64,000 bases of DNA, from the NCBI RefSeq assembly GCF_002102155.1, contig NZ_LQOU01000003.1:1-64000 (forward strand), read 5' to 3'. The position numbers were made by a program, and so were the translations under genes. Every line of letters begins with the position of its first letter. Position 1 is the first letter of the stretch. This stretch comes from Mycobacterium europaeum (GTDB lineage: Bacteria; Actinomycetota; Actinomycetes; Mycobacteriales; Mycobacteriaceae). The notes under the pieces are model-generated. The model made no database searches and was not told the DNA's origin. It saw only the letters and a program-made list of their open reading frames with translations. Positions 53,797-64,000 of this stretch are shown here, piece after piece.

Positions 53797-54298
53797 CGGC
53801 GGGCTCCCCCGCCGCCAGGGTGGCGCGGCGCTGGTCGAGCCAGCTCTGCAGGATGGCCACCGCGGCCGCCTGGTCGATCACCGCCCGCTGCTCTTTGGCC
53901 CGGACACCGGCCGCGCGCAGCGACCGCTGCGCGCTCACCGTGGTCAGCCGTTCGTCGGCCAGTCGCACGGGCGTGGGCGCGATCCGCTGCGCCAGCGTGT
54001 CGGCGAGCTCCATGGCGTCGAGCGCCGAGGGGCCGGTGCGGTCGGCCAGCGTCCGCGGCAGCCCGACGACCACCTCGACCGCCCCCAGCTCCGCGGCCAG
54101 CTCGGCGAGCCGCCGCACGTGTTTGCCGGAGCGGTCGCGCCGCACGGTTTCCACCGGGGTGGCCAGGATGCCGTCGGGGTCGCTGCAGGCGACGCCGATG
54201 CGCACGCTGCCGACGTCTACGCCGATCCGTCGGCCCCGACCGGGGTCCTGGCCCGGTTCACCGGGCCGGTCGGGCAAGCGATGCTGTGCGGGAACCAC
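53789..54298 (-). CDS. ruvX: YqgF/RuvX pre-16S rRNA nuclease
   Basis: The 169-residue RNase H-fold protein has [21 protein letters not shown] with the first acidic residue, the second in [14 protein letters not shown]..., and [14 protein letters not shown] plus [12 protein letters not shown]. It processes the 5' end of 16S rRNA in E. coli. A 24-residue basic/Pro-rich N-terminal extension ([13 protein letters not shown]) is conserved with Mtb Rv2554c, supporting GTG 54298, which follows the alaS stop without a gap (TGAGTG). Confidence 0.94.
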   Translation of the reverse strand: MVPAQHRLPDRPGEPGQDPGRGRRIGVDVGSVRIGVACSDPDGILATPVETVRRDRSGKHVRRLAELAAELGAVEVVVGLPRTLADRTGPSALDAMELADTLAQRIAPTPVRLADERLTTVSAQRSLRAAGVRAKEQRAVIDQAAAVAILQSWLDQRRATLAAGEPADG

Positions 54299-57001
54299 TC
54301 AGCCGACCCGCGCTATCTCGGAGCGCAGCGCCTCGAGCGCCGCGTCGATGCGGGTCGCGTCCTTGCCGGAGCCCTGCGCCAAGTCCGGCTTGCCCCCGCC
54401 GCGGCCGTCGACGGTCGCGGCCAGTTGCTTGATCAGGTCGTTGGCGCGGATTCCGAGTTCCTGGGCGGCGGGGTTCGCGGCGACCGCGTACGGCACGCTG
54501 CCGCCCTCGCCCTCCGCGATCAGCGCCACCACCGCGGGATCGCTGCCCAGCTTGCCGCGAATGTCACCCACCAGGGAACGCAGGTCACCGGCCGTCATCC
54601 CCGCGGACATCCGTTGCGCCACCACACGGACGTTACCGATACGCTCCGCGCCCGCCGCGGCGTTGGTCGCGGCGGCGCGGGCGCTCGCCAGCCGGGCGCG
54701 TTCGAGTTCCTTCTCGGCGGCCTTGAGCCGCTCGACCAGGTTGGCCACCCGGGTCGGCACCTCGTCGGACGGCACCTTCAGCGACGACGCCAGCCCGGCC
54801 ATCAGCGCGCGTTCCTTGGCCAGGTGGCGGAACGAGTCCAGCCCGACGTAGGCCTCGACCCGGCGGACCCCCGACCCGACCGACGATTCGCCCAGGATGG
54901 TCACCGGCCCGATCTGCGCCGAGTTGTGCACGTGGGTCCCACCGCAGAGCTCCAGCGAGAACGGGCCGCCGATCTCCACCACGCGCACCTCGTCCGGGTA
55001 GGCCTCGCCGAACATCGCCATCGCGCCCATCGCCTTGGCCTTGTCCAGCTGCTCGATGAAGGTGTGCACCTTGAAGTCGGCCTGCACGGCCTGGTTGGTG
55101 ACCTCTTCGACCTGGGTGCGCTGCTCGTCGGACAGCGGCCCCTGCCAATTGAAGTCGAACCGGAGGTAGCCGGGGCGGTTCAGCGATCCCGCCTGGACGG
55201 CGTTGGGGCCCAGCACCTGGCGCAGGGCGGCGTGCACCATGTGGGTGCCCGAGTGCCCCTGCGTGGCCCCGCGGCGCCATTCCGGGTCGACCGCCGCGAC
55301 GACGGTGTCGCCCTCGACGAATTCACCGGACTCGACGTTGACCCGGTGCACCCACAGGGTTTTGGCGATCTTCTGCACGTCGGTGACCGCCGCGCGGGCG
55401 CTCTCACTGGTCCCCGTCCCGCTGATGGTGCCCTCGTCGGCGATCTGCCCACCCGACTCGGCGTAGAGCGGGGTGCGGTCGAGCACGAGCTCGACCTGCT
55501 GGGCGGCCCCTCCTGTTTGCGCGCCGTGGGCGACGACCGGCACCCGCTTGCCGTCCACGAAGATGCCGAGAATCTTTGCTTCCGAAGACAATTCATCGAA
55601 GCCGGTGAACTCGGTGGGCCCGGCGTCGACCAGCTCGCGGTAGGCGCTCAGGTCGGCGTGCGCGTGCTTGCGGGCGGCGGCGTCCGCCTTGGCACGGCGC
55701 CGCTGCTCGGCCATCAGTTCCCGAAAGCCGATCTCGTCGACCTGCAGGCCCGCCTCGGCGGCCATCTCCAGGGTCAGCTCGATGGGGAAGCCGTAGGTGT
55801 CGTGCAGGGTGAAGGCGTCCGAGCCGGAGATCGCCTTGGCGCCGGCGGCTTTGGTGGTGCCGGCGACCTCGTCGAACAGCTTGGAGCCGGCCGCCAGCGT
55901 GCGGTTGAAGGCGGTCTCCTCGGCCACGGCGATGCGCCTGATCCGGTCGAAGTCGGCGACCAGCTCGGGGTACGACGGGCCCATGGCGTCCCGCACGGTG
56001 GCCATCAGCTCGCCGACGATGGGTCCCTCGATGTCGAGCAGCTTGGCCGACCGGATCACGCGGCGCAGCAGTCGGCGCAGCACGTACCCGCGCCCGTCGT
56101 TACCCGGGGTGACGCCATCGCCGATCAGGATCGCCGCGGTGCGGCTGTGGTCGGCGATCACCCGGTAGCGCACGTCGTCTTCGTGGTAGCCGGAGTCGTA
56201 GGGCCGGGCGGCCACGGCGGCCACCGTTTCCATGACCGGGCGCAGCAGGTCGGTCTCGTAGACGTTGTGCACGCCCTGCAGGATGAACGCGACCCGCTCG
56301 ACGCCCATGCCGGTGTCGATGTTCTTGCGCGGCAACGGCCCCAGGATTTCGAAGTCCGTTTTGCCGGTGCCCTCGCCGCGTTCGTTCTGCATGAACACGA
56401 GGTTCCAGATCTCGATGTAACGGTCTTCGTTGGCCACCGGGCCGCCGCCGACCCCGAACTCCTCCCCGCGGTCGTAGTAGATCTCCGAGGACGGGCCGCA
56501 CGGTCCGGGGATCCCCATGGACCAGTAGTTGTCCTCCATGCCGCGGCGCTGGATCCGCTCGGCCGGCAGCCCGGCGATCTCCTGCCACAGCTGCACGGCC
56601 TCGTCGTCGTCGAAGTAGACCGTCGTCCAGATCCGTTCGGGGTCCAGGCCGTAGCCCCCCTCGGACACGCCGTTGGTCAGCAGGGTCCACGCCAGCTCGA
56701 TGGCGCGGCGCTTGAAGTAGTCGCCGAACGAGAAGTTGCCGGCCATCTGGAAGAAGGTGTTGTGCCGGGTGGTGATGCCGACCTCGTCGATGTCGGGCGT
56801 GCGGATGCACTTCTGGATGCTGGTGGCCGTCGAGTACGGCGGGGTGCGCGCGCCCAGGAAGTACGGCACGAACTGGACCATGCCCGCGTTGACGAACAGC
56901 AGGTTGGGGTCGTCGAGGATCACCGATGCGCTCGGCACCTCGGTGTGGCCCGCCTTCACGAAATGATCAAGAAACCGCTTCCTGATCTCGTGTGTCTGCA
57001 C
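54299..57001 (-). CDS. alaS: alanyl-tRNA synthetase
   Basis: The 900-residue class II synthetase has the catalytic domain (about 1-250: [22 protein letters not shown] and [11 protein letters not shown]), and a tRNA-recognition region. The editing domain holds zinc/editing residues [12 protein letters not shown] and CGGTHVHNS, and the C-terminal C-Ala/DHHA1 domain ends [12 protein letters not shown]. All domains are intact. GTG start at 57001. First gene of the alaS-ruvX-mltG-aroE run. Confidence 0.97.
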   Translation of the reverse strand: MQTHEIRKRFLDHFVKAGHTEVPSASVILDDPNLLFVNAGMVQFVPYFLGARTPPYSTATSIQKCIRTPDIDEVGITTRHNTFFQMAGNFSFGDYFKRRAIELAWTLLTNGVSEGGYGLDPERIWTTVYFDDDEAVQLWQEIAGLPAERIQRRGMEDNYWSMGIPGPCGPSSEIYYDRGEEFGVGGGPVANEDRYIEIWNLVFMQNERGEGTGKTDFEILGPLPRKNIDTGMGVERVAFILQGVHNVYETDLLRPVMETVAAVAARPYDSGYHEDDVRYRVIADHSRTAAILIGDGVTPGNDGRGYVLRRLLRRVIRSAKLLDIEGPIVGELMATVRDAMGPSYPELVADFDRIRRIAVAEETAFNRTLAAGSKLFDEVAGTTKAAGAKAISGSDAFTLHDTYGFPIELTLEMAAEAGLQVDEIGFRELMAEQRRRAKADAAARKHAHADLSAYRELVDAGPTEFTGFDELSSEAKILGIFVDGKRVPVVAHGAQTGGAAQQVELVLDRTPLYAESGGQIADEGTISGTGTSESARAAVTDVQKIAKTLWVHRVNVESGEFVEGDTVVAAVDPEWRRGATQGHSGTHMVHAALRQVLGPNAVQAGSLNRPGYLRFDFNWQGPLSDEQRTQVEEVTNQAVQADFKVHTFIEQLDKAKAMGAMAMFGEAYPDEVRVVEIGGPFSLELCGGTHVHNSAQIGPVTILGESSVGSGVRRVEAYVGLDSFRHLAKERALMAGLASSLKVPSDEVPTRVANLVERLKAAEKELERARLASARAAATNAAAGAERIGNVRVVAQRMSAGMTAGDLRSLVGDIRGKLGSDPAVVALIAEGEGGSVPYAVAANPAAQELGIRANDLIKQLAATVDGRGGGKPDLAQGSGKDATRIDAALEALRSEIARVG

Positions 57002-57085
57002 TGTTGAGTCCGCTTCTTTCCTGTTTGCTCATTGCGTGGACGTCTGCTCCAGCCTATTCGCCGGACTGGTGGATGTAGCGGGCCG

Positions 57086-57487
57086 CTAGCCCTCCAGGAA
57101 GCTCAGCCGCACCGACCGCTGCGGGTTGTCGCGGTTCAGGTCGACTAGCACGATGCTTTGCCAGGTGCCCAGCATCGGCTCCCCGCCGGAGACCGGCACC
57201 GTCACCGACGGCGCGACGAGCGCCGGCAGCACGTGGTCGGCGCCGTGACCCGGCGAGCCGTGCGAATGCCGGTAGCGGTCGTCGCGGGGCAGCAGCCGTT
57301 CGAGCGTGTCGACCAGGTCGTCGTCGGAGCCGGCCCCCGTCTCGATGATGGCGACGCCGGCCGTCGCGTGCGGGACGAACACGTTGCACAAGCCGTCGCC
57401 CCGCGACCAGCAGAAGCCGCGCACCGCCTCGGTCAGGTCGACGATGCGGCGCCGTGTGGTGTCCACGTCCAGCACATCGGTATGCAT
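57086..57487 (-). CDS. YjbQ/UPF0047 family protein (Rv2556c-like)
   Basis: The 133-residue protein of the YjbQ (thiamin-phosphate-synthase-like activity reported for E. coli) fold shows [37 protein letters not shown] (metal/phosphate-binding His cluster) and [19 protein letters not shown]. The ATG at 57487 gives the family length; the frame upstream is low-complexity. It lies 84 bases upstream of alaS on the same strand. The physiological role in mycobacteria is unknown. Confidence 0.88.
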   Translation of the reverse strand: MHTDVLDVDTTRRRIVDLTEAVRGFCWSRGDGLCNVFVPHATAGVAIIETGAGSDDDLVDTLERLLPRDDRYRHSHGSPGHGADHVLPALVAPSVTVPVSGGEPMLGTWQSIVLVDLNRDNPQRSVRLSFLEG

Positions 57488-57660
57488 TCGGACCAGCCTA
57501 CGGGCCGCCCGCCGGGCCTGCTCAAGACCGGCCAACCGTTTGTGAGCGCGGCCACATCAGGGCATTGCGGCGGGTAGCGGGCAGGAGGAAGGTAACTGGT
57601 GGGGCCGGTGGCGCCACCGGGGCCCGCTCAATTACCAGCCCCGACAGAGAGGGGTCAGCC

Positions 57661-58284
57661 GTGTACGCACGCTCTACCACCATCCAGGCGCAGCCCTTGT
57701 CGGTCGACATCGGAATCGCGCACCTGCGCGATGTCGTCATGCCGGCACTCGAGGCGATCGACGGCTGCGTCGGACTGTCACTGTTGGTCGACCGGCAGTC
57801 CGGAACCTGCATCGCCACCAGCGCGTGGGACAGCATCGACGCCATGCGCGCCAGCGCCGAGCGGGTCGCCCCGATCCGCGATCGGGCCGCCCTGATGTTC
57901 GACGGCAGCGCGCGCGTCGAGGAGTGGGACATCGCTTTGCTGCACCGCGACCATCCCTCCCGGCAGGGGGCCTGCGTGCGGGCCACCTGGCTCAAGGTGG
58001 TGCCCGATCAGCTCAGCCGATCGCTGGACTTCTACCGGTCCTCGGTGCTGCCGGAGATGGAGCATCTCGACGGGTTCTGCAGCGCCAGCCTGTTGGTGGA
58101 CCATCCCGCGTGCCGGCGGGCGGTGTCGTGCTCGACGTTCGACTCGATGGACGCCATGGCCCGCAACCGCGACCGGGCGACCGAGTTGCGCAGCAGGCGC
58201 GTGCGGGAGCTGGGCGCCGAGGTGATCGACGTCGCCGAATTCGAGTTGGCGATCGCGCACCTGCGGGTGCCCGAGTTGGTCTAA
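57661..58284 (+). CDS. conserved protein with two tandem ABM-like domains (Rv2557/Rv2558-like)
   Basis: The 207-residue cytosolic protein consists of two similar roughly 95-residue halves. Compare [20 protein letters not shown] and [11 protein letters not shown] in the first with [19 protein letters not shown] and [11 protein letters not shown] in the second. Each half looks like a dimeric alpha-beta barrel (antibiotic-biosynthesis-monooxygenase/stress) fold. Mtb has two adjacent paralogues here, linked to starvation; this genome shows one. The start GTG 57661 has GAGAGGGG before it. The frame stays open upstream, and part of it (near [12 protein letters not shown]) resembles the Mtb N-terminus, so a longer form is possible. 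Confidence 0.8.
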   Translation: MYARSTTIQAQPLSVDIGIAHLRDVVMPALEAIDGCVGLSLLVDRQSGTCIATSAWDSIDAMRASAERVAPIRDRAALMFDGSARVEEWDIALLHRDHPSRQGACVRATWLKVVPDQLSRSLDFYRSSVLPEMEHLDGFCSASLLVDHPACRRAVSCSTFDSMDAMARNRDRATELRSRRVRELGAEVIDVAEFELAIAHLRVPELV

Positions 58285-58338
58285 CCGCGGGCTTTCGCCT
58301 CGAGTGTGCGGCCAGCCGCACATGGGGCGTCGAGCCTT

Positions 58339-58674
58339 TCAGGGCAGCGCGTCGCCGGGGAATCCCCGGCAGGGGTGCACCTGGTAGGTGAAGACATTCG
58401 CCGCCACCCCGGGGTCCTCCTGCATGATCGCGGTGGTCTCGTCGACCGTGGCGGCGAACACCCCGATGCCGCACACGTCGGACTCGTCGGCGACCGGCAG
58501 CACCACGGCCAGCACGCCGTCGTCGCGCAGCCCGAAATTGCGCCGCCCGTGCTCCCAGATGATCGCCGGCGACGACTCGTCGCCGAACCGGGGACCCCGC
58601 TTGAGGACGACGACGCTGTATTCCCTGGCGCTGGGCAGCAGCTCGCCCATCTCCTGGTCGGTGAAGTGCTTCAC
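58339..58674 (-). CDS. YCII-domain protein
   Basis: The 111-residue ferredoxin-like (YciI/DGPF) protein has [25 protein letters not shown], broken here for description, then [23 protein letters not shown] and a C-terminal [12 protein letters not shown] central His (WEHGRRNF) and Asp residues are the usual putative active-site positions of the family. Its GTG overlaps the rarA stop (GTGA, 58671-58674), so it is translated with the ATPase. Function unknown. Confidence 0.75.
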   Translation of the reverse strand: MKHFTDQEMGELLPSAREYSVVVLKRGPRFGDESSPAIIWEHGRRNFGLRDDGVLAVVLPVADESDVCGIGVFAATVDETTAIMQEDPGVAANVFTYQVHPCRGFPGDALP

Positions 58675-60047
58675 GCCCGTCCCCGCTTCCCGCGGATGAT
58701 CGCCCGCAACCGTTCCAGCCGCCCGGCCATCTCCCGCTCGCCGCCGCGGCCGGTCGGCCGGTAGTAGTCGACGCCCGCCAGCTCGTCCGGCGGGTACTGC
58801 TGGGCGACGACGCCGTCGGGATCGTTGTGCGAGTACCGGTAACCCTGCGCGTGCCCCAGCGCCGCCGCGCCGGAATAGTGCCCGTCGCGCAGATGCGGCG
58901 GCACCAGCCCGGCCTTGCCCGCCTTGATGTCGTCCATCGCCGCCGCCAGCGCGGTGGTGACGGAGTTCGACTTGGGCGCGGTGGCCAGGTGGATGGTGGC
59001 GTGCGCCAGCGTCAGCTGCGCCTCGGGCATGCCGATCAGCTGCACGGTCTGGGCGGCGGCCACCGCGATCTGCAGGGCGCTCGGATCGGCCATGCCGATG
59101 TCCTCGCTGGCCAGGATCATCAGCCGGCGGGCGAGGAACCGCGGGTCCTCCCCCGCGACGAGCATGCGGGCCAGATAGTGCAGCGCCGCGTCGACGTCGG
59201 AGCCGCGCACCGACTTGATGAAGGCGCTGATGACGTCGTAGTGCTGGTCGCCGTCGCGGTCGTAGCGCACCGCGGCCTTGTCCAGCGACTGCTCGATGGT
59301 CTCGACGGTGACCGACTCGGTGGCCGCCTCAGCCGATTCCGCCGCCACCTCCAGCGCGGTCAGCGCCCGCCGGGCATCCCCGGCGGCCAGTCGGACCAGC
59401 AGATCGAGGGCGTCGTCCGTCACCGCGACGCGACCGCCCAGCCCGCGGGGATCGGCGATCGCCCGCTGCACCACGGTGCGGATGTCGTCGGCGCTCAGCG
59501 GGCGCAATTGCAGGATCAGCGACCGGGACAGCAGGGGCGCCACCACCGAAAACGACGGGTTCTCGGTGGTCGCGGCCACCAGCAGCACCACCCGGTTCTC
59601 CACGGCGGACAGCAGGGCGTCCTGCTGGGTCTTGGAGAACCGGTGCACCTCGTCGATGAACAGCACCGTCTGCTCGCCGTTGAGAAGCGCGTGCCGCGCC
59701 TTCTCGATGACGGCACGCACCTCCTTGACACCGGCCGACAGCGCCGACAGCGCCTCGAACCGCCGGCCGGTGGCCTGGGAGATCAGCGCGGCCAGCGTCG
59801 TCTTGCCGCTGCCCGGCGGGCCGTAGAGGATGGCCGACGCCACGCCGGATCCCTCGACGAGGCGGCGCAGCGGCGAGCCGGGCGCCAGCAGGTGCTGCTG
59901 CCCGACCACTTCGTCCAGCGAGGCCGGGCGCATGCGCACCGCCAGGGGCGCGCCGGCCGACACACCCAGGCCGTGATTGCCCCCCGGCTGCGCCCCGGGC
60001 AGGTCACTGGGCATGTCAAACAGACCGTCGGACACGGCTTCAGGCAT
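58671..60047 (-). CDS. rarA: RarA/MgsA replication-associated AAA ATPase
   Basis: The 458-residue clamp-loader-like ATPase has Walker [17 protein letters not shown], Walker [18 protein letters not shown], sensor 1 [12 protein letters not shown], the Arg finger [12 protein letters not shown], and a C-terminal tetramerisation domain (about 290-440: [20 protein letters not shown]). It acts at stalled forks with SSB in other bacteria. Mtb Rv2559c. ATG 60047 begins a 20-residue extension; a second ATG at residue 12 is possible. Confidence 0.94.
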   Translation of the reverse strand: MPEAVSDGLFDMPSDLPGAQPGGNHGLGVSAGAPLAVRMRPASLDEVVGQQHLLAPGSPLRRLVEGSGVASAILYGPPGSGKTTLAALISQATGRRFEALSALSAGVKEVRAVIEKARHALLNGEQTVLFIDEVHRFSKTQQDALLSAVENRVVLLVAATTENPSFSVVAPLLSRSLILQLRPLSADDIRTVVQRAIADPRGLGGRVAVTDDALDLLVRLAAGDARRALTALEVAAESAEAATESVTVETIEQSLDKAAVRYDRDGDQHYDVISAFIKSVRGSDVDAALHYLARMLVAGEDPRFLARRLMILASEDIGMADPSALQIAVAAAQTVQLIGMPEAQLTLAHATIHLATAPKSNSVTTALAAAMDDIKAGKAGLVPPHLRDGHYSGAAALGHAQGYRYSHNDPDGVVAQQYPPDELAGVDYYRPTGRGGEREMAGRLERLRAIIRGKRGRA

Positions 60048-60138
60048 ACCACGGAATTTAATCCGGGCGGCGGGGACACATCTTTGCTAAGTTCCCGTGT
60101 GCGCGTGCCCACAGGTTGAGTCAACAGCTAGGACGGAC

Positions 60139-60972
60139 ATGAGCCAGCCTCCCGAGAATCCCGGCACACCGGCCGACCCGCACGGCAGCGAACACAACCC
60201 GCCCGGCTATCCCCCGCCGCCCAGCTATGGGGCCCCGCCCAAGCCCGCGTTCAGCGTGGGCGAGGCGTTCAACTGGGCGTGGAACACCTTCACCAAGAAC
60301 GCCGCGGCGTTGATCGTCCCCGCGCTGGTCTACGGGCTGCTGATCGGGGTGGCCGTCGCGCTGCTCACGCTGAGCCAGAACATGGCCACCGCCACGAACT
60401 CCGACGACTACGACTTCACCTTCACGACGAACCTGACCGGCCCCGGGTACGGGCTGCTCACCCTCGGCTACCTGGTGGCCTACGCGGTGAGCGCGTTCGC
60501 GCAATCGGCGTTCCTTTCCGGCTGCCTCGACCTCGCCGACGGCCGCGCGGTGACCATCGGCTCGTTCTTCAAGCCACGCAACCTCGGCATGGTGTTTCTG
60601 GCCGTGCTGATCGTCGAGGTCCTCACCTCGCTCGCGTCGGTGTTGTGCTTCGTCCCGGGCCTGGTGCTGGGCATCTTCACCCAATTCACCGTCCCGTTCG
60701 TGATCGACCGCTCGGAGTCGGCCATCAAGGGCTTCACGTCCAGCTTCTCGCTCGCCGGGTCGAATTTCGTCAACGCCCTGCTGGTGTGGTTGGTCGCGCT
60801 CGCGTGCGGCATCGTCGGGGCGCTGCTGTGCGGCATCGGCCTGCTGGTGGCGGCGCCGGTCGCGTCGCTGGTGATCATCTACGCCTACCGCAAGCTCTCC
60901 GGCGGCCAGGTCGTCCCCGTGCCGCAGCCGGGTTACCAGGCCGGCCCGCCGCCGGGGCCGCAGCCGGCGTAA
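60139..60972 (+). CDS. Pro/Gly-rich N-terminus multi-pass membrane protein (Rv2560-like)
   Basis: The 277-residue protein has a 40-residue Pro-rich cytosolic start (NPPGYPPPPSYGAPPKPAFS) and then FNWAWNTFTKNAAALIVPAL. About five or six transmembrane helices to residue 260 follow, and the tail is again Pro/Gly-rich. The fold resembles the DUF/YesL-type glycerophosphoryl-diester-like membrane region common in actinobacteria. It corresponds to Mtb Rv2560. Function unknown. GTTGAGTCAAC (60115-60125) just upstream is a short palindrome of unclear meaning. Confidence 0.82.
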   Translation: MSQPPENPGTPADPHGSEHNPPGYPPPPSYGAPPKPAFSVGEAFNWAWNTFTKNAAALIVPALVYGLLIGVAVALLTLSQNMATATNSDDYDFTFTTNLTGPGYGLLTLGYLVAYAVSAFAQSAFLSGCLDLADGRAVTIGSFFKPRNLGMVFLAVLIVEVLTSLASVLCFVPGLVLGIFTQFTVPFVIDRSESAIKGFTSSFSLAGSNFVNALLVWLVALACGIVGALLCGIGLLVAAPVASLVIIYAYRKLSGGQVVPVPQPGYQAGPPPGPQPA

Positions 60973-61069
60973 CCGCCGGCATCAGCGCAGGCGGCGGCCG
61001 GTGTTACGGCGCTGTTAGCCGCGGCTGCGGTGCGCTGCGGCCGCGTGCCGCCTGTGATGAGATCACCTT

Positions 61070-61103
61070 GATATGAGCATCAAAGTGATATGAGCATCAA
61101 AGT
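61070..61103 (+). repeat. 17-bp tandem duplication of a start-codon region
   Basis: GATATGAGCATCAAAGT occurs twice in a row (61070-61086, 61087-61103). The first copy's ATG (61073) opens a six-codon frame MSIKVI whose TGA (61091-61093) overlaps the second ATG (61090-61092) as ATGA. Confidence 0.9.
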
Positions 61104-64000
61104 CGCGCTGGAGCACCGCACCAGCTACACCTTTGACCGGCCGGTCCGGGTGTATCCGCACGTCGTGCGGCTGCGCCCGGCGCCCCATTGCCGCACGCCG
61201 CTGGACGCCTACTCGCTGCGCGTCGAGCCCGAAGAGCACTTCATCAACTGGCAGCAGGACGCGGTGGGCAATTTCCTTGCGCGCCTGGTGTTCCCGAACC
61301 CCATGCGTCGACTGACCATCACGGTCGGGCTGATCGCCGACCTCAAGGTGATCAACCCGTTCGACTTCTTCATCGAGGACTGGGCCGAAACCTGGCCGGA
61401 AGGCGGGTTGACCTACCCCAAGGAGCTGGCCGCCGACCTGGAGCCCTACCTGCGGCCCGTCGACGAAGACGGCGAGGGCTCGGGCCCCGGCGAGCTCTCC
61501 CGGGCCTGGGTGCGCAAGTTCTCGGTGCCCGACGGCACGCGCACCATCGACCTGCTGGTCGCCCTCAACCGCGCCGTCCACGCCGACGTCGCCTACAGCG
61601 TGCGGATGGAACCGGGCGTGCAGACACCGGATCACACGCTGCGGACCGGGGTCGGCTCGTGCCGCGACTCCGCGTGGCTGTTGGTGTCGATCCTGCGGCA
61701 GCTGGGCCTGGCCGCCCGCTTCGTGTCCGGCTACCTGGTGCAGCTGGCCTCCGACGTCGAGGCGCTCGACGGGCCCTCGGGTCCCGCCGCGGACTTCACC
61801 GACCTGCACGCCTGGACCGAGGTGTACATCCCGGGTGCGGGCTGGATCGGGCTGGACCCGACGTCGGGGTTGTTCGCCGGCGAGGGCCACATCCCGCTGG
61901 CGGCCACCCCGCAGCCGGCCTCCGCGGCGCCCATCAGCGGCGGCACCGAACCGTGCGCATCCGAGCTGGAGTTCTCCAACACCGTCACCCGCGTCCACGA
62001 GGACCCCCGCGTCACCCTGCCCTACACCGATGCCGCATGGCGGACGATCTGCGAGGTCGGCTCGCGCGTCGACGAGCGTCTCGCGGCCGCCGACGTGCGG
62101 CTGACCATCGGTGGTGAGCCGACGTTCGTGTCGGTGGACAACCAGGTCAGCGCGGAGTGGACCACCGCCGCCGACGGCCCGCACAAGCGGCAGCGCGCCT
62201 CCGACCTGGCCGCGCGCCTGAAGACGGCGTGGGCGCCGACCGGGCTGGTGCAGCGCGGGCAGGGCCGCTGGTACCCGGGAGAACCGTTGCCGCGCTGGCA
62301 GATTGCGTTGTATTGGCGCACCGACGGGCGTGCGCTGTGGAACGACGACGCGCTGCTGGCCGATCCGTGGGGGGACCGCCCGGCCCCCGTCGACGACGAC
62401 GCGGGCCGCCGGCTGCTCGCCGGGATCGCCGACGGCCTCGGGTTGCCGCCGTCGCAGGTGCGGGCCGCCTACGAGGACCCGCTGCACCGGCTGGCGACCA
62501 AGGTGCGGCAGCCCGACGGCGACCCGGTACACCCCGCCGACGACCTCGGTTCAGACGACCTCGGTTCAGACGACCTCGGTTCAGACGACTTGGGCCCCGA
62601 CGACACCGCGGACTCCCCCGCCGCTCGCTCCGCGCTGCTGGCCCGCCTCGACGAGTCCGTCAGCGCCCCAGCGGCTTTCGTGCTGCCGCTGCACCGCCGC
62701 GACGACGGCCTGGGCTGGGCCAGCGCCGACTGGCGCCTGCGCCGCGGCCGGATCGTGTTGCTGCCCGGCGATTCTCCGGCGGGCCTGCGCCTGCCGCTGG
62801 ATTCCATCAGCTGGCGGCCGCCGCGCCCGTCGTTCGACACCGACCCCCAGACCGTCGGGGACGACGCGCTGGCGCCCGAGCCGGGCACCGCGGTCGTGGA
62901 GGACCCCGACACCGCGCCGCCCACCGCGATGGTCGCCGAGGTCCGCCAGTCAAGCCACGGCGGCCTGCTCTACCTCTTCATGCCGCCCACCGAGGCGCTG
63001 GAACACTTCGTCGACCTCATTTCCCGCGTCGAGGCCGCCGCCGCCGAGATCGGCTGCCCGGTGGTCATCGAAGGCTACGACCCGCCGCCGGACCCACGGC
63101 TGCGCTCGACGACGATCACCCCGGACCCGGGCGTCATCGAGGTCAACGTCGCGCCCACCGCCAGCTTCGCCGAGCAGAGCCAGCAGCTCGAAACGCTGTA
63201 TGAGCAGGCGCGATTGGCCCGGTTGTCGACCGAGTCCTTCGACGTCGACGGGACCCACGGCGGCACCGGCGGCGGCAATCACATCACGCTGGGCGGCGTC
63301 ACGCCCGCGGACTCCCCGCTGCTGCGGCGGCCGGACCTGCTGGTCTCGCTGCTGACCTATTGGCAGCGGCACCCGTCGCTGTCGTATCTGTTCGCCGGCC
63401 GGTTCGTCGGCACCACCTCGCAGGCGCCGCGCGTCGACGAGGGCCGCGCCGAGGCGCTGTACGAACTGGAGATCGCGTTCGCGGAGATCGCGCGGCTGTG
63501 CGCGGGCGGCGCCCCCAAACCCTGGGTGATCGACCGCGCGCTGCGCCACCTGCTGACCGACATCACCGGCAACACGCACCGCGCCGAGTTCTGCATCGAC
63601 AAGCTGTACAGCCCCGACAGCGCCCGTGGCCGGCTCGGCCTGCTGGAGCTGCGCGGCTTCGAGATGCCCCCGCACCTGCGGATGGCGATGGTGCAGTCGC
63701 TGCTCGTGCGCTCGCTGGTGGCGTGGTTCTGGGACGAACCCCTGCGCGCCCCGCTGATTCGCCACGGCGCCAACCTGCATGGCCGATACCTGTTGCCGCA
63801 CTTCCTGATTCACGACATCGCCGACGTGGCGGCCGACCTGCGCGCGCACGGCATCGCGTTCGAGACCAGCTGGCTGGACCCGTTCACCGAGTTCCGCTTT
63901 CCGCGCATCGGCACCGCGGTGTTCGACGGCGTGGAGATCGAGCTGCGCGGGGCGATCGAGCCGTGGAACACCCTGGGCGAGGAGGCCACCGCCAGCGGCA
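61090..64000 (+). CDS. large transglutaminase-like / DUF2126 protein (Rv2566-like), 3' end outside window
   Basis: The frame is open from ATG 61090 to the window end (970 codons). The N-terminal part (1-100) is the beta-strand domain found before bacterial transglutaminases. The papain-fold transglutaminase core follows, with C191 ([11 protein letters not shown]), H240 (LHAWTEVY) and D256 (GLDPTSG), a complete catalytic triad. After residue 330 comes the DUF2126 domain ([11 protein letters not shown], then [16 protein letters not shown] and [12 protein letters not shown]). Family members are often encoded beside a circularly permuted ATP-grasp/alpha-E pair thought to make peptides; those genes would lie downstream. 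A 15-bp coding tandem repeat inserts DDLGS units near residues 484-503. Confidence 0.9.
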   Translation, partial: MSIKVALEHRTSYTFDRPVRVYPHVVRLRPAPHCRTPLDAYSLRVEPEEHFINWQQDAVGNFLARLVFPNPMRRLTITVGLIADLKVINPFDFFIEDWAETWPEGGLTYPKELAADLEPYLRPVDEDGEGSGPGELSRAWVRKFSVPDGTRTIDLLVALNRAVHADVAYSVRMEPGVQTPDHTLRTGVGSCRDSAWLLVSILRQLGLAARFVSGYLVQLASDVEALDGPSGPAADFTDLHAWTEVYIPGAGWIGLDPTSGLFAGEGHIPLAATPQPASAAPISGGTEPCASELEFSNTVTRVHEDPRVTLPYTDAAWRTICEVGSRVDERLAAADVRLTIGGEPTFVSVDNQVSAEWTTAADGPHKRQRASDLAARLKTAWAPTGLVQRGQGRWYPGEPLPRWQIALYWRTDGRALWNDDALLADPWGDRPAPVDDDAGRRLLAGIADGLGLPPSQVRAAYEDPLHRLATKVRQPDGDPVHPADDLGSDDLGSDDLGSDDLGPDDTADSPAARSALLARLDESVSAPAAFVLPLHRRDDGLGWASADWRLRRGRIVLLPGDSPAGLRLPLDSISWRPPRPSFDTDPQTVGDDALAPEPGTAVVEDPDTAPPTAMVAEVRQSSHGGLLYLFMPPTEALEHFVDLISRVEAAAAEIGCPVVIEGYDPPPDPRLRSTTITPDPGVIEVNVAPTASFAEQSQQLETLYEQARLARLSTESFDVDGTHGGTGGGNHITLGGVTPADSPLLRRPDLLVSLLTYWQRHPSLSYLFAGRFVGTTSQAPRVDEGRAEALYELEIAFAEIARLCAGGAPKPWVIDRALRHLLTDITGNTHRAEFCIDKLYSPDSARGRLGLLELRGFEMPPHLRMAMVQSLLVRSLVAWFWDEPLRAPLIRHGANLHGRYLLPHFLIHDIADVAADLRAHGIAFETSWLDPFTEFRFPRIGTAVFDGVEIELRGAIEPWNTLGEEATASG
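62541..62600 (+). repeat. 15-bp in-frame tandem repeat (DDLGS units)
   Basis: CGACCTCGGTTCAGA is repeated perfectly at 62541-62555, 62556-62570 and 62571-62585, followed by a diverged fourth copy to 62600. It encodes a [10 protein letters not shown] acidic linker between the two enzymatic regions. Confidence 0.93.

Noticed and set aside
53609..57007. 1132-codon open frame antisense to alaS, ruvX and part of mltG
   Set aside because: It spans three recognised genes on the other strand, and its composition is typical of antisense GC-rich frames.

Overview
The window is a GC-rich actinobacterial chromosome segment and almost certainly comes from a slow-growing Mycobacterium, most like the M. 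avium complex. Genes that I recognise from memory follow the M. tuberculosis (Mtb) order in reverse from Rv1417 to Rv1377c, and then switch to the Rv2531c to Rv2566 block. A PPE protein, the LprG/P55 pair, mIHF, a mycobacterial PyrR leader and many TANNNT-N6/8-ATG (leaderless-type) promoters support this. Species level is an inference. I saw no tRNA, rRNA, IS element, CRISPR array or prophage.

Layout: 1-1401 holds the 3' end of a PPE gene and a hemophore-like exported protein. 1448-8992 carries riboflavin synthesis (ribH, ribBA, ribC, ribD), broken up by the LprG/P55 lipid-export pair, and rpe. 9109-15043 has rsmB, fmt, a methyltransferase/MarR pair sharing an operator-like motif, and a degenerate priA. 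15106-19297 has a YhhN membrane protein, two HSL-family esterases (lipI, lipH) and a flavin monooxygenase. 19294-23280 is the minus-strand run mihF-gmk-rpoZ-coaBC-metK. 23743-24165 is a small HTH-TOBE protein. 24279-32906 is the pyrimidine operon pyrR-pyrB-pyrC-(membrane protein)-carA-carB-pyrF, with ATGA/GTGA/TAGTG couplings throughout and a clear PyrR-binding hairpin over the pyrR Shine-Dalgarno.

33094-41307 lies at the junction between the two syntenic blocks and is the most accessory-like part: a methyltransferase, a secreted cellulose-binding-domain protein, a STAS protein, a serine hydrolase, a GNAT, an MFS transporter, and a signalling module. That module comprises a four-repeat DUF347 membrane protein, an OmpR-type response regulator, a sensor kinase encoded tail-to-tail with it, and a small exported protein. 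Two promoter regions of the module carry repeated C(T/A)CAGCG boxes at 11-12 bp spacing next to -10 elements. I regard this as the best candidate for an undescribed regulatory system here.

41310-64000 returns to conserved chromosome: a PLP amino-acid decarboxylase, nusB, efp, pepQ, the aro genes (aroQ, aroB, aroK, aroC, aroE) with mltG, ruvX and alaS, then yjbQ, a two-repeat conserved protein, rarA, a membrane protein, and the first 970 codons of a large transglutaminase-DUF2126 protein that runs off the window.
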